A stretch of 64,000 nucleotides of DNA, from positions 248,001 through 312,000 of the forward strand of contig JAFEMH010000338.1 of the NCBI GenBank assembly GCA_022495995.1, in the 5' to 3' direction. A model generated the notes under the pieces. The model saw only the letters and a program-made list of their open reading frames with translations, ran no database searches and was not told the DNA's origin. Numbering within the stretch: position 1 is the stretch's first letter; every line of letters begins with the position of its first letter. Below, piece by piece: positions 18,801-29,918 of the stretch. This DNA comes from Adenophora triphylla var. japonica. Lineage: Eukaryota > Streptophyta > Magnoliopsida > Asterales > Campanulaceae. A program made the translations under genes and the position numbers.

Positions 18801-20302
18801 ATGGAAAGACCCGCTAGACTGCAAAAGGGGAAAAGAGACCGTTTTCTGTCCGATCTTAAATCTTGGGTGAGACATAACTTTCAATCTCACAAGGGGCTGT
18901 TCGATACTACCTTCAAGATCAAATCTTTATGGCATTTGAAGGATCTCCCGCCTGATTGGGACCTTTTGAGAGCAGCAGCAAAGTTTTGGGATGTCCGGAG
19001 ACATGTTTACTGCTTTTCCTACAATGAGATTGTTCCAACCTTTGAAGACTTCCGAGCATTGATTGGGGGTCCAGAAATTGAGGCAATTTCGACACCTTTG
19101 GCCGGGGACTTGCCGGTGACTGTAAAGCTAGCATCTTTTCTGCAAATTTCTTCGAAAGAAACCGAGGAGATGTTGATAGCTCCGGACAGGATCGACCTTT
19201 CCAACATCCCGTGCAGGTTTGATTTTCCCGATATGGCTATGACCACAGTGGCTATGGACACTTTTGTCCTTTGTATGCTCTCATTTCTGTTTACTGTCGA
19301 GTCTGTTGGAGTTTCCCATAGTGGCCTTTTGGACATGGTCAGGGACTGCAGGGCTGGAAAGGATATCGTCCCACTGATTTTGGGGGAGACATTGCATGGC
19401 ATCGACAGGATGGCTAGGGGAGACCATTTCATGAGGTCTGGGAGCCCAGCGGTGCTGACTTTATGGTTGCAGGAGAGGCTTGGGGCTTTACCAGGGGTTG
19501 CGCCTACTCAGTTCCCTTGGGTGATTTCTCGAAGGAGCACACCTAGAGAGCAAGACCAGGGTAGTTGGGAGCTGATGATGGCTAGGTTGTCCACTTAGGA
19601 CATTCACTGGTGGGTGCCTCATTGGAGACTACAGACTCGTCGGACATTTCAAGAGTCTTATGTAGTGAGAGTTCTGGGGCTTTCTCTGTCATCCTTCTAC
19701 ATTGCTTGCCTAGTGTCCAGGCAGTTTGGAACTTTACAGGAGCCTTTGGATGATTGGAAGGACATCAGTACCATGGAGGTAGCGCCTTTGGACATGAAGG
19801 ATCAGGCCAGCTTCTTATTTTTCTCAAGGGCCTGGACATATACTGCTTTCCCACCCAGGGCCATTCTCAAGAGCCGGAAGAGTACCATTTTGACCACGGC
19901 CTATTTGGACTGGTATGAGAGGGAGATGGGGGCGACTCAGGTCATTTTGGGAGAGAGGCGTCAGGCTTTATTAGGAGCGGATTGTGACTCGAGCAGGACT
20001 CTGAGAGAGGCTGAGGCTAAGGCAAGTCGCCATAACCAGTCGGGTGACTTTATCAGGGATACGGAGGCTCGTTATGAGAGGCTTTCTGAAGTCGCTCCCT
20101 TGACTGAGGCTCAGAGGGAGGAAGTGCGGACTCGTGCCCATATTGAGAGAGCATTATTGACACGGGTTTGGCGGAGGCTCCACTGAGGATACCCGAGATT
20201 GGGATGAGGGAGACTGACATCCTGGACAAGAAGAGAAAGAACACTCGACGGGGTCGAGGTAAAGGGAAGAAGAACAAGGAAGACTCAGTGAATGACAACT
20301 GA
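18801..20302 (+). pseudogene. Unit B aORF2 (DUF7745/PMD-like)
   Basis: The start ATG (MERPARLQKGKRDRFL) is shared by all copies. The 5' part is open to a TAG at 19596-19598, where other copies have Ser. The rest continues in frame (WVPHWRLQTRRTFQ) until a one-base deletion near 20155 shifts the frame before the basic tail. Visible motifs are LPPDWDLLRAAAKFWDVRRHVYCFSYNE and PTFEDFRALIGGP. This layout resembles the DUF7745 family, related to PMD; the assignment is from memory. No catalytic residues are known. The product would end in a Lys/Arg-rich, nuclear-signal-like tail. Confidence 0.75.
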
Positions 20303-20974
20303 TAGATCTTTTCCTAGGATTTCCTTATTGCCATTTGCAAACACAATAGTTTATTAGGCATTTTATTGTATTTTAGATCTTTGTAGCAGGTTAGCAGAGT
20401 CAAGAGTAGACCGTGCTTGAACTCATCAAGAAGTCTTTTAACTTGTAATTAACAAAGATATGATCTTAGAAATTAATCAAGACACATTTCATGGAAATTT
20501 CAGATGTCTTATTGATTGCTTAGGACGCATTTCATGGAAACTTGATTGCCCTTTTTTTTATTGTTTAGACCGAACCATATATGGCTGCCTACGTTCCCCT
20601 TTTACAAGAAAGACTAAGGGGCTCAGGTCTTCGTAGTTCATTCTGGTGAACTATCGGGATTAGGTCTTTTGGCCTTTTTTTTTTTATGTGCAACCCTGTT
20701 TTTTGCCTAGACCGCCCTTTTTGGGTTTTCGGCCTAGCTGGGCATTACTCTTTTTTTGCACTAAGGTTTTTCTTTTTTCTACTTTTTTTTTCTCTTTTTT
20801 TTTTTTTATGTGCAACCTTGTTTTTCTTTTTTTTTTCTCTTTTTTTTTATGTGCAACCCTGTTTTTTGCCTGGACCGCCCTTTTTGGGTTTTTCAGCCTA
20901 GCTGGATATTACTCTTTTTGCACTAAGATTTTTTTCTTTTCTTTTTTTCTTTTTTTTTCTTTTTTTTTTTTATT
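20303..20974 (-). other. Unit B 3' trailer
   Basis: Non-coding trailer of unit B pol; it is also the 3' region of unit B aORF2. It contains the conserved GATGAGTTCAAGCACGG block in reverse (about 20404-20434) and the GAACTACG...ACGTAGG block (20583-20639, minus). The ~80-bp repeats are at 20686-20766 and 20848-20930, with a short extra piece between. Confidence 0.8.
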
Positions 20975-21046
20975 TCAGACATAGTACCTTCGGAGCTTAT
21001 CGCTGTTGACTGGGTGGACAAAGGGATTGCCGTCCAGGTCTGCAAG
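20975..21046 (-). pseudogene. Unit B integrase, last codons
   Basis: The minus strand encodes the last ~24 codons of integrase (VNGDKLRRYYV-type) with stop TGA at 20975-20977. The rest lies at 25533 onward; the Athila-like element interrupts it. The uninterrupted version is in unit A at about 8258-8330. Confidence 0.9.
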
Positions 21047-22409
21047 TGGTAGGCTTAGTCGCACACCTACTAAATTAAACCGGGACTCGGCCACAAGAAT
21101 GTAGCAGAAGTAAGTCCAGGGTCGAACCACTGAAGAACGGTATTGCTTACGAACTAGTCACTTGACCAGATTGGGGGTCTTGTTTGATTTTTTTATTACT
21201 TCATAAGAACAGAAATTAAATTAATTAAGAGTAAAAACAATGATTTCGAAACACTTCAGATTTGATTCCGTCCCCACCTAATTATGCAATTATCATTGAT
21301 ATCTCTTTTCAATGTCACCCTATTCACCTGATCACGAGATATATTTCAATCTCTGTTTCTTCTTTCAGATTAGTTACTAGCAGTGGCACACTCACTAGAA
21401 ACCCTAATTAATAAATTAATCTAATTGGCACAGTTTAGATCGCAGAATTAATTGATGAACGATTTAAGAAACTAAGATCAAGAATGCTTTCTATGATTGT
21501 TTCACACAGATAATCACCTAATTTTACCCACTTAACAATTTACAATGGCACATGCATAAATCGTAAAGATGCTACTCATGAATTCCTACACTGGCACAGT
21601 CATAGAGAATTCTAGCAAAGATTCATAAACAGAACAAGTGAATTGATCAGGTTCACAAACCCTAGTTACAAATCTAAAATCAACACAAGTAAAATTATGA
21701 ATAGGGATAAACAAATAGAAAAGAAAATACCTCAAATTGATAAATAGGAGTTTAGGAAATCAAATCCAAAGCAAGAGAGTTAAGCTTCCATGGATGTTCT
21801 CAAGCTTTCTCTCTAGGGAAAATAAAAACAAAAAATGAACCCCTAAAAAAAATATTAAAGGAGTTTATATACTCCTCTTCTAAAACTAAGTCTAAAAACT
21901 AATTACTAATAAAAAGAAAAAGAAAAAGGAAAAAGAAAAGAAATCAAAAATAACATTTAAAAAATCCTTTCCATGTATATGGTCAATTGATACTGACGTA
22001 AAATCTCGGTTCATGCGCCGATCAACACCATCAATTTCCTTGGTCAAAAAGCGCCTCTCACTTGGGTCCATGCGCAGGTCTTCAAATTCACACACCTTCA
22101 ATTGCAACACACGTGCACAGTACAATCAATTAATTAATTTCTGATTTTCACTTGGACCCTTCATGTTCTTCTAATGTCTTTCTGACCCCCGAACTCTGCT
22201 GCTTTGCAGTTTGGTCCCTGCACTTCTGATAAGCTTCGAGAAGCCTCATAAAATTACAAAAACATGTCTCAAAAATACCATGATCTACCTACTACTTACC
22301 AATTCAACAAATACTCAAAATTACATAAAAACTACTCTAAAATACATTAAAATAATAATAAAATGTCTAGAAAATTAGGAAAATAATGTATACAAAATCC
22401 ACCACATCA
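21047..22409 (-). repeat. Athila-like 3' LTR
   Basis: 1,363 bp. In element sense it runs from TGATGTGGTGGATTTTG to ...GACTAAGCCTACCA. It lacks the internal duplication found in the other LTR. Confidence 0.92.
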
Positions 22410-22420
22410 AATTCCCCCAC
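22410..22420 (-). other. Polypurine tract
   Basis: The minus strand reads GTGGGGGAATT directly before the LTR start TGATG. This is the expected second-strand primer. Confidence 0.85.
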
Positions 22421-24015
22421 GCTTAGACCATTACTCGTCCCTGAGTAATATCATATTCCCACTCTAAGCACCGGTCTAAACAGATAGCATGGGAGGAAAA
22501 TGATATCTAATCTCCTCTAAACCACCAATCAAAAATCAATCAAAAACAATACGGAATATAAATACTTCCGTCTCCTTATCACTCCTCAAAATCATATGAA
22601 AACACGGCCCTAGCTCGATTCCAACTCCAACATGTAAATGGTCATCTGAACTAGGGCCCACACATAAAAGCCAAGGGGAACTAAATATGTCCTATGTTTC
22701 CCCCACGCTTGGCTCACACTGCATACACCCTCATAAAAAGAAATAATTGCTAAGGTAGTGATCCTTAAACAAAAATTTACCTCGTGAAAGCACCAACGCC
22801 CCCTTATTACTCCAAGAAAGAACGAGGGTTTCTATCCTATTCACCTCTAACCGAGCCTCCTACACCAAAATATGAATATCCTAACCCGAGACTCCTAACC
22901 ACCCTTATTACTCCAACACCGGTGATATAAATGATAGAAAGTATTTCACTCACTCACCTTTTGCCTAGGTGCCGTTTCCGGTTTTCACCTAGCCTCTCGT
23001 TTTTTTTCATTTTTTTCAATTTTTTTTTTTTGAAAGAAGAAATTGAAGGCTGGGGTGGAAGGGAGTATGGGCGAAATTGATGGAGGGGATGGTGGGCTTG
23101 GTCAATTCGAGGTTATGGGATTCAATTTCGTGGGTTTAGGGTAGAGAGAGAGTGAGTTTTCTTTGCTAATGGAGGGTAGAGAGAAAGACAGGAAGAAGGA
23201 AGAAGGAGTTAGGGAAAATAAGGAGGTTATGGGATACAACTCACGGTTTAAAACTTTTTTTTTTTTGGAAAAAGCTCTATTTTGCTCTCGTCTCCGTCTC
23301 GCTGCTTTTAACTGCACAAAACCACAACCCAAAAACCTCAGTAGTACCAATTCTACACATAAAAAAATAATAAATGTAAAATATAAAAAGACATAAAAAC
23401 AAAGAAATTTTCGGGTTGTCTCCCGGTAAGCGCATTTGGTTAAGGTCGTTAGCCCGACCGAATTCCCACTTCATTGGGGATTCGAGGTGGCCACCTTATT
23501 TTTGGTCTTAACTTTTCTTCCCTTGGCCCACCTCGAACCTTCTCGACCACAAATACCCAAGATTTTCCACACATAAGTATCTTTCTTAATTAAATCGGGT
23601 GGAGCCCAAGAAAATTTTGTGGCCTTTTTCTTGGCCCTCATCTTTTTTTTCTTTTTCTTGGGAATATCCCAAGAAATTTTAGTGGCCTTTTTCGTGACCT
23701 TTTTATTCTCCTTGGGGACCTCTTCCTCAAAATCATTCGGTGCCTTGATCTTATCAACATCAAGCACATCAACAAGACCCATCACCGCCTCCTTCAGCTC
23801 ATCAGAAAGATCAAATTCTAACTCTACAAATCCTAAAGCATTCTCCAACACAGATTTCATGTCATCAAAAACATTAAAATCCATTCGTTGTCCATCACCC
23901 TCCATAGTCAAACAAGATTAAGAAAAAGATGACATAAAAAAAACTTAACAAAAAGAAAACAAGAAAAAGAAATAGATTAAGAAACAGAATAAGTCCGTAA
24001 ACAATTACACCGTTT
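22421..24015 (-). other. Athila-like internal region
   Basis: No gag, protease, RT or integrase motif is visible on either strand. It contains A/C-rich stretches with CCCCACGCTT, a T-rich run near 23000, and one possible small gene (23471-23911). The remaining open frames depend on low-complexity sequence. Confidence 0.75.
23471..23911 (-). CDS. Small hypothetical protein of the Athila-like element
   Basis: 146 codons on the element sense strand, a little downstream of the PBS where gag would begin. The N-terminal half is acidic (NVFDDMKSVLENALGF, DLSDELKEAVMGLVDVLD). The second half is strongly basic (KKKKKKMRAKKKATKFSW), with two repeats of KATK(I/F)SW. I do not recognise it. A remnant Gag-like nucleic-acid-binding protein is possible but unproven. 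Confidence 0.4.
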   Translation of the reverse strand: MTMEGDGQRMDFNVFDDMKSVLENALGFVELEFDLSDELKEAVMGLVDVLDVDKIKAPNDFEEEVPKENKKVTKKATKISWDIPKKKKKKMRAKKKATKFSWAPPDLIKKDTYVWKILGICGREGSRWAKGRKVKTKNKVATSNPQ

Positions 24016-24031
24016 CCCGGCAACGGCGCCA
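24016..24031 (-). other. Primer-binding site, tRNA-Asp type
   Basis: The minus strand reads TGGCGCCGTTGCCGGG, complementary to the 3' end of plant tRNA-Asp, separated from the LTR by AATTT. This primer and spacing are typical of Athila elements. Confidence 0.9.
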
Positions 24032-24036
24032 AAATT

Positions 24037-25532
24037 TGGTAGGCTTAGTCGCACACCTACTAAATTAAACCGGGACTCAGCCACAAGAATGTAGCAGAAG
24101 TAAGTCCAGGATCGAACCACTGAAGAACGGTATTGCTTACGAACTAGTCACTTGACCAGATTGGGGGTTTTGTTTGATTTTTTTATTACTTCCTAAGAAC
24201 AGAAATTAAATTAATTAATAGTAAAAACAATGATTTCGAAACACTTCAGATTGAACCACTGAAGAACGGTATTGCTTACGAACTAGTCACTTGACCAGAT
24301 TGGGGGTTTTGTTTGATTTTTTTATTACTTCCTAAGAACAGAAATTAAATTAATTAAGAGTAAAAACAATGATTTCGAAACACTTCAGATTTGATTCCGT
24401 CCCCACCTAATTATGCAATTATCATTGATATCTCTTTTCAATGTCACCCTATTCACCTGATCACGAGATATATTTCAATTTGTGTTTCTTCTTTCAGATT
24501 AGTTACTAGCAGTGGCACACTCACTAGAAATCCTAATTAATAAATTAATCTAACTGGCACAGTCTAGATCGCAGAATTAATTGATGAACGATTTAAGAAA
24601 CTAAGATCAAGAATGATTTCTATGATTGTTTCACACAGATAATCACCTAATTTTACCCACTTAACAATTTACCATGGCACATGCATAAATCGTAAAGATG
24701 CTACTCATGAATTCCTACACTGGCACAGTCATAGAGAATTCTAGCAAAGATTCATAAACAGAACAAGTGAATTGATCAGGTTCACAAACCCTAGTTACAA
24801 ATCTAAAATCAACACAAGTAAAATTATGAATAGGGATAAACAAATAGAAAAGAAAATACCTCAAATTGATAAATAGGAGTTTAGGAAATCAAATCCAAAG
24901 CAAGAGAGTTAAGCTTCCATGGATGTTCTCAAGCTTTCTCTCTAGGGAAAATAAAAACAAAAGATGAACCCCTAAAAAAAATGTTAAAGGAGTTTATATA
25001 CTCCTCTTCTAAAACTAAGCCTAAAAACTAATTACTAATAAAAAGAAAAAAGAAAAAGAAAAGAAATCAAAAATAACATTTAAAAAATCCTTTCCATGTA
25101 TATGGTCAATTGATACTGACGTAAAATCTCGGTTCATGCGCCGGTCAACACCATCAATTTCCTTGGTCAAAAAGCGCCTCTCACTTGGGTCCATGCGCAG
25201 GTCTTCAAATTCACACACCTTCAATTGCAACACACGTGCACAGTACAATCAATTAATTAATTTCTGATTTTCACTTGGACTCCCCATGTTCTTCTAATGT
25301 CTTTCTGACCCCCGAACTCTGCTGCTTTGCAGTTTGGTCCCTGCACTTCTGGTAAGCTTCGAGAAGCCTCATAAAATTACAAAAACATGTCTCAAAAATA
25401 CCATGATCTACCTACTACTTACCAATTCAACAAATACTCAAAATTACATAAAAACTACTCTAAAATACATTAAAATAATAATAAAATGTCTAGAAAATTA
25501 GGGAAATAATGTATACAAAATCCACCACATCA
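24037..25532 (-). repeat. Athila-like 5' LTR
   Basis: 1,496 bp, the same ends as the other LTR. The length difference is nearly all explained by one tandem duplication of 139 bp. Confidence 0.92.
24114..24391. repeat. 139-bp tandem duplication in one LTR
   Basis: GAACCACTGAAGAACGG occurs at 24114 and again at 24253. The two copies are almost identical. The partner LTR has one copy, so the duplication came after insertion. Confidence 0.9.
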
Positions 25533-26442
25533 GCAAGCTTCATGGATCCTCCCGATAGTATCTTCTGCACCACATACGGGCCGATCCAAACGGGTTCCCA
25601 TTTTCCCAGGGGGTTGTCTCTGGTAGGAGGCTTTACTTTCAGAACCAAGTCACCTTCTTTGATGTCTCTGGTCTTGACCTTTTTGTCAAATGCTCTGTCC
25701 ATTCGCCTCTGGTAGGCTCGAGTATGTTCCATGGCCTTTAATCTTCTTTCGTCGAGCAGGGCCAATTCATTGTGCCGGCTGCGTAGCCATTCCACTTTGT
25801 TGATATTGTTTTCCAGGAGGACCCTTAATGACGGGATTTCCAACTCCACTGGCATTACTGCTTCCATCCCGTAGGTAAGGACAAAAGGGGTTTCTCTCGT
25901 GGCTGTTTGACAGACGTTCTGTAGCCCCAGAGTGCCAGGTGCAGCTTTTCAGGCCAGTCACGACCACGGGTGGCCATTTTTCGGATGATCCATTCGAGTG
26001 TCTTATTAGCAGCTTCCATGGCTCCATTAGTCTGAGGTCTGTACGGGGATGATTTGTGGCGAGTGATCCTGAATTCTGACAGCAATCTATCACAGTCCCC
26101 TTCAAAGTGTGACCCGTTATCAGAAATGATCTCATTGGGCACCCCATATCTGCATATTATGTTTTCTTTGACAAACTGGGCCACCTTCTTGAAAGTGAGG
26201 ATCTTGTAGGACTTCGCTTCTACCCACTTTGTGAAGTAGTCGACTGCCACTAACACGAATTCGTGCCCATTGCTTCCTGCCGGAGCTATCTTCCCTATCA
26301 CGTCAATACCCCAAGTTGCAAACGGCCAAGGAGTTGTCATGCAGTACAGGTCATGAGGCGGAAGGTGATTGAGATTGGCAAACCGTTGGCATTTATCGCA
26401 CTGTCGGACATGTTGAACGCAGTCTATTTCTATGGAGATCCA
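25533..26442 (-). pseudogene. Unit B pol: integrase main part
   Basis: The catalytic motifs WGIDVIG and ISDNG and the Glu in AMEAANKTLEWI are visible. The zinc domain HVRQCDKCQRF lies near the 3' (plus) end. A frameshift near 25860-25920 separates core and C-terminal parts. The tyrosine codon after RMGY is a stop at about 26443. The C-terminus is cut by the Athila-like element. Confidence 0.88.
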
Positions 26443-28575
26443 TTAATAACCCATCCTGAGGATCACTTGCATTAGGGCTCTAGCATTCATATGAGGATCG
26501 CAGGGACCATTGTGGACCTCAGTCATCAACTCTCTGGCCCTTTCTTGGGTGACACACAGGAGGAGCGGCCCTTGGTACCGTTTCTTATACAGGTCGTCCC
26601 CTAGAATGACATAGTGGGAAGCTAACCGTTTTAGGGCTTGCAAGCTTTTAGCTTTGATGCCTTCCTTTGGCCTGCCTTCTTCATCTCTAAAGGCTGACTC
26701 TCCACTTCTGAGGAACTGGTAAATCTGATTGTACCAGGGTTCCTTGATAGGCTCAGGTCCCAAGTCTACTTCACAACAGAAAGCCGGGGCTTCTCTTCTA
26801 CCCACTCTGAAGGGTTTTATGGCTTTTCCCTCGGGGATCCCTACCAGTGAGGCTAGAGTAGCTAAGGCATTCGCGAATCTGTTCTTATCCCTTGGCAGGT
26901 AATGGAAAGTCACTTCTCTGAACTGTCCAGTCAACTCCTCCATATAGGCATGATACTTTTGCAAGTTAGGATCCACAGTCTTCCACTTGTTGGAGACCTG
27001 ATTGATGATCAGGGCTGAGTCTCCATAGACCTCGAGCTCCTTGACATTCCTCTCTAAGGCAGCTTCTAAACCAGCAATGCAGGCTTCATACTTGGCGACA
27101 TTGTTCGTGGCAGGGAAGTTCAACTTGATGGCCATTGGCGGGTGCTCATCTTTCGGGTCGACCAGTAGCATCCCTACGCCATTTCCTCTTTTGTTAGCAG
27201 CCCCGTCAAAGAAAAGCTGCCATCGGCTCTCAGGCTCAACTATAAAGATCCCTTCGTCTGGGAATTGGGGTTCAGGCCCGCGGTCCTCATTACTAGGGAA
27301 GTTTGCCAGATGGTCTGACAATGCTTGACCCTTGATAGCCTTTCTCGTCACTTAGTTGATGTCATACTCAGCTAAGAAGAAGGACCACTTTGCTAGACGC
27401 ATTGAGAGGGAAGGCTTGTCAAAGATGTACTTGATGGGGTCCATTTTTGAGATCAAATTCACAGGGTGGGCTTGCATGTAGTGCTTCAGCTTACCGACTA
27501 CCCAGACCAGTCATGCACAAGTCTTTTCACATGCTGAGTAATTGAGCTCACTTCCCTGTAGCTTTCGGCTGACAAAGTAAATGGCACTCTCTATCCGAGA
27601 TTCTTTCTTCTCTTGAGCAAGCATAGCCCCAACTGCCGTATCAGTGACTGTGAGATAGAGCAGAAGAGGCTTATATTTATGTGGGGGGCATAGCACCGGA
27701 GGATATACTAAGTACGCCTTGATTTGGTCGAAGGCATCCTGGCATTCCTCGGTCCATTCTGTGTCTACATTCTTCTTCATGAGCTTGAAGATGGGCTCGC
27801 ACATAGTGGTCAACTGGTTGACAAAGCGGCTGATGTAATGTTGCTTGCCCATAAAGCTTTTGACTTCTGTCTGGGTTCGAGGTGGCTTCATGTCCATAAT
27901 GGCTTTGATCTTTCGAGGGTCGACTTCGATACCTCGCTCCGTGACCATATACCCGAGCACTTTTCCCCTTGTCACTCCGAAGGTGCATTTGGCAGGATTT
28001 AGTCTCATGGAATGTTATCTCAGCCTCTCAAAGAACTTTCACAGGTCAATAAAGTGCTGCCCATCCTCGCCTTTGGAGTGGATTATCATGTCTTCGACGT
28101 AGACCTCAATCTCCCTGTGGATCATGTCATGAAAGAGCGCAGTCGCTGCCCTCTGATAAGTAGCCCCGGCATTCTTAAGCCCAAATGGCATCACCGTATA
28201 GCAGTACGTTCCCCACGGTGTGGTAAAGGCTGTCTTTTCTTGGTCCTCTTCGGCCATCTTGATCTGGTTGTAGCCTGCAAAGCCATCAACGAAGGATTTG
28301 ACTTCGTAGTTGGCAGTGGCATCCACGAGAATGTCTATGTTTGGCAGGGGATAATCGTCTTTGGGACTGGCCTTGTTCAGATCTCAGAAATCTACACAGC
28401 AGCGCACCTTCCCATTGGCCTTGGTTACAGTCACAATGTTGGATAACCATGTCGGATATTCGATGACTCTGATGAATCCTACCCGCAGTAGCTTCTCAAT
28501 CTCTTCTTTGACCTGTAGAGACCATTCTCGCTTGATCTTCCTCTCGTTTTGTTTTACCGCTTAGCATCCGGTGCT
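26443..28575 (-). pseudogene. Unit B pol: RT, RNase H and second RNase H
   Basis: Nearly identical to unit A. RT lies at about 28575-27850, RNase H near 27750-27500, the second RNase H at about 27240-26900 (FFDGAANKRGNG, VYGDSALIINQ). The RT box is again YVEDM (GAA at 28093-28095). Stops or frame breaks occur near 27350, 27510 and 28010 (TAA for CAA or CGA positions), and in the cluster of small changes at 28525-28690. Confidence 0.88.
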
Positions 28576-29056
28576 AGAGGGATTCTCGTGCTCTACTATC
28601 AAACCGTTCTAGCCCCGACATATCCTCGTATGACCATGCAAAAACGTCCATGTATTCTCTCGAGCAGATTGACCATTGTCCGTTCAACCCCCGGAAGAAG
28701 TTTCCAATCTGTGTCTCTTTAGGTTCCTCGACAGTACCCAAGTTAACACTTGTCAAAACCTCCTCGGCAGCTTGGGCCCGGTTTTCCTCTTTGTCTGTAT
28801 TCTGCTTAAAGATTTCTTGGATGTATTGTTCGTTTAGTGTGTTTGCATCTTGTTCAAATGATTCATTATTAACTGTTGTTAAGTTTTGAGTTAATTTATC
28901 ATTTGTTAAGTTGGCAATAAGGGGATACTCAGAAAGATCTATCATTTCATTCAAAGCAAAAGGAAAGATGACATTGGTTACATATTCATAATCCTCAGGC
29001 GTGAGGTCTTCGGATGACTCGGAGGACTGGAATTCAAAGATTCCTGACTCAACTGA
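28576..29056 (-). pseudogene. Unit B pol: protease-RT linker, start lost
   Basis: Matches unit A 11480-11850, with the DLSEYPLIANLTNDKL segment intact. Similarity stops at about 29056 (GACTCAACTG), where unit C pre-LTR sequence begins. Protease and gag of unit B are therefore missing. Confidence 0.85.
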
Positions 29057-29446
29057 CCCTACTGACTCTGGACCTTACACTACTTATTAGATTCGAAGTG
29101 TTTGACACGGGTCGGACTGGGATTTCACTCTTTCCTGCTTTTGCCCTGGGGAGTAGCAGTCTTGTGAGCGTTCTTCTTTTGGCTGTTTATCCTGCGAACC
29201 GTCATTGCCTTTGTTGTCACTATTCCCATGAGATCCACTGGGGAAAGGGGTGTCATATGTGACGAATTGGCTGAACCTAAAGTAGGCTACCTACGTATCC
29301 CGGAGGAATCAAGCCAGGCCGTAGTTCGGGAAAAGATCCGCTGGGGAATAGCGAAGAGAAACTGGTCTCTTGCTGGAGAGATAGAAGGGAAAGTGACCTG
29401 GGAGGTCAAGTGACCGATCCTACTGGGGATATGCTAGATAAAGGAA
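29057..29446 (-). other. Unit C region just before its lost 3' LTR
   Basis: Non-coding. It holds the GAACTACG...TACGTAGG block on the minus strand at 29285-29327. The Ogre-like element carries such a block shortly before its own 3' LTR (50293-50337), which is why I assign this stretch to the end of unit C. No gene is visible. Confidence 0.6.
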
Positions 29447-29745
29447 GTGACCGATGTGGTCGGGTATCTGGACCTTTATGAGGGGCTACTTCACCACTGA
29501 GGAGTGATGAAGGAACAGGGTGACCAATGTGATCGGATGGTTGGACCTTTATGAAAGGCTCATGCACCACTGAGGAGTGAGGCATGAAAAGGGTGACCAA
29601 TGTGGTCGGATGGCTGGACCTTTTATGAAAAGCTCATGCACCACTGAGGAGTGAGGCATGAAAAGGGTGACCAATGTGGTCGAATGGCTGGACCTTTTAT
29701 GAAAGGCTACCTACGTATCCCGGAGGAATCAAGCCTTGGTCGTAG
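29447..29745. repeat. ~73-bp tandem repeat, four copies
   Basis: GTGACC(A/G)ATGTGGTCGG recurs at 29447, 29520, 29593 and 29667. The last two copies are nearly identical. A second GAACTACG...ACGTAGG block (29705-29748, minus) closes the array. Confidence 0.9.
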
Positions 29746-29800
29746 TTCAAGTCTCACTAGATAGTTAGGAACAGTGTCTAGGATCCTTGAGGTTTTAACG

Positions 29801-29878
29801 ATTAATGGAGGAGTCACCTGATTGACAATTAATGGAGGTTATCACCTGATTGACAATTAATGGAGGTTGTCACTTGAA
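29801..29878. repeat. ~28-bp tandem repeat, three copies
   Basis: ATTAATGGAGG recurs at 29801, 29828 and 29856, linked by TCACCTGATTGACA. It lies just left of the Ogre-like insertion. Confidence 0.85.
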
Positions 29879-29918
29879 GAAGCTAAAGCTTACATCACTA
29901 TAAAGTAGACAGAGGTAA

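Larger units (their letters stand above)
21047..25532 (-). mobile_element. Athila-like non-autonomous LTR element
   Basis: A complete 4,486-bp insertion into unit B integrase, with GCAAG duplicated at 21042-21046 and 25533-25537. Both LTRs, a tRNA-Asp-type PBS and a polypurine tract are recognisable. The internal part is only ~1.6 kb and has no gag or pol, so it would depend on a partner element. The LTRs differ at only a few positions where I compared them, so it is fairly young. Confidence 0.92.

Noticed and set aside
20686..20984. Phe-rich open frames in T-runs (also 58178-58399)
   Set aside because: They are translations of homopolymer-rich trailer repeats; frames differ between copies and have no conserved start.
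23102..23396. Two opposite short frames in the Athila-like interior
   Set aside because: Low-complexity Lys/Glu and Ser/Phe content, no counterpart or motif; not supported as genes.
29447..29878. Regular repeats that might look like a CRISPR array
   Set aside because: Units are head-to-tail with no unique spacers, and the context is a plant retrotransposon.
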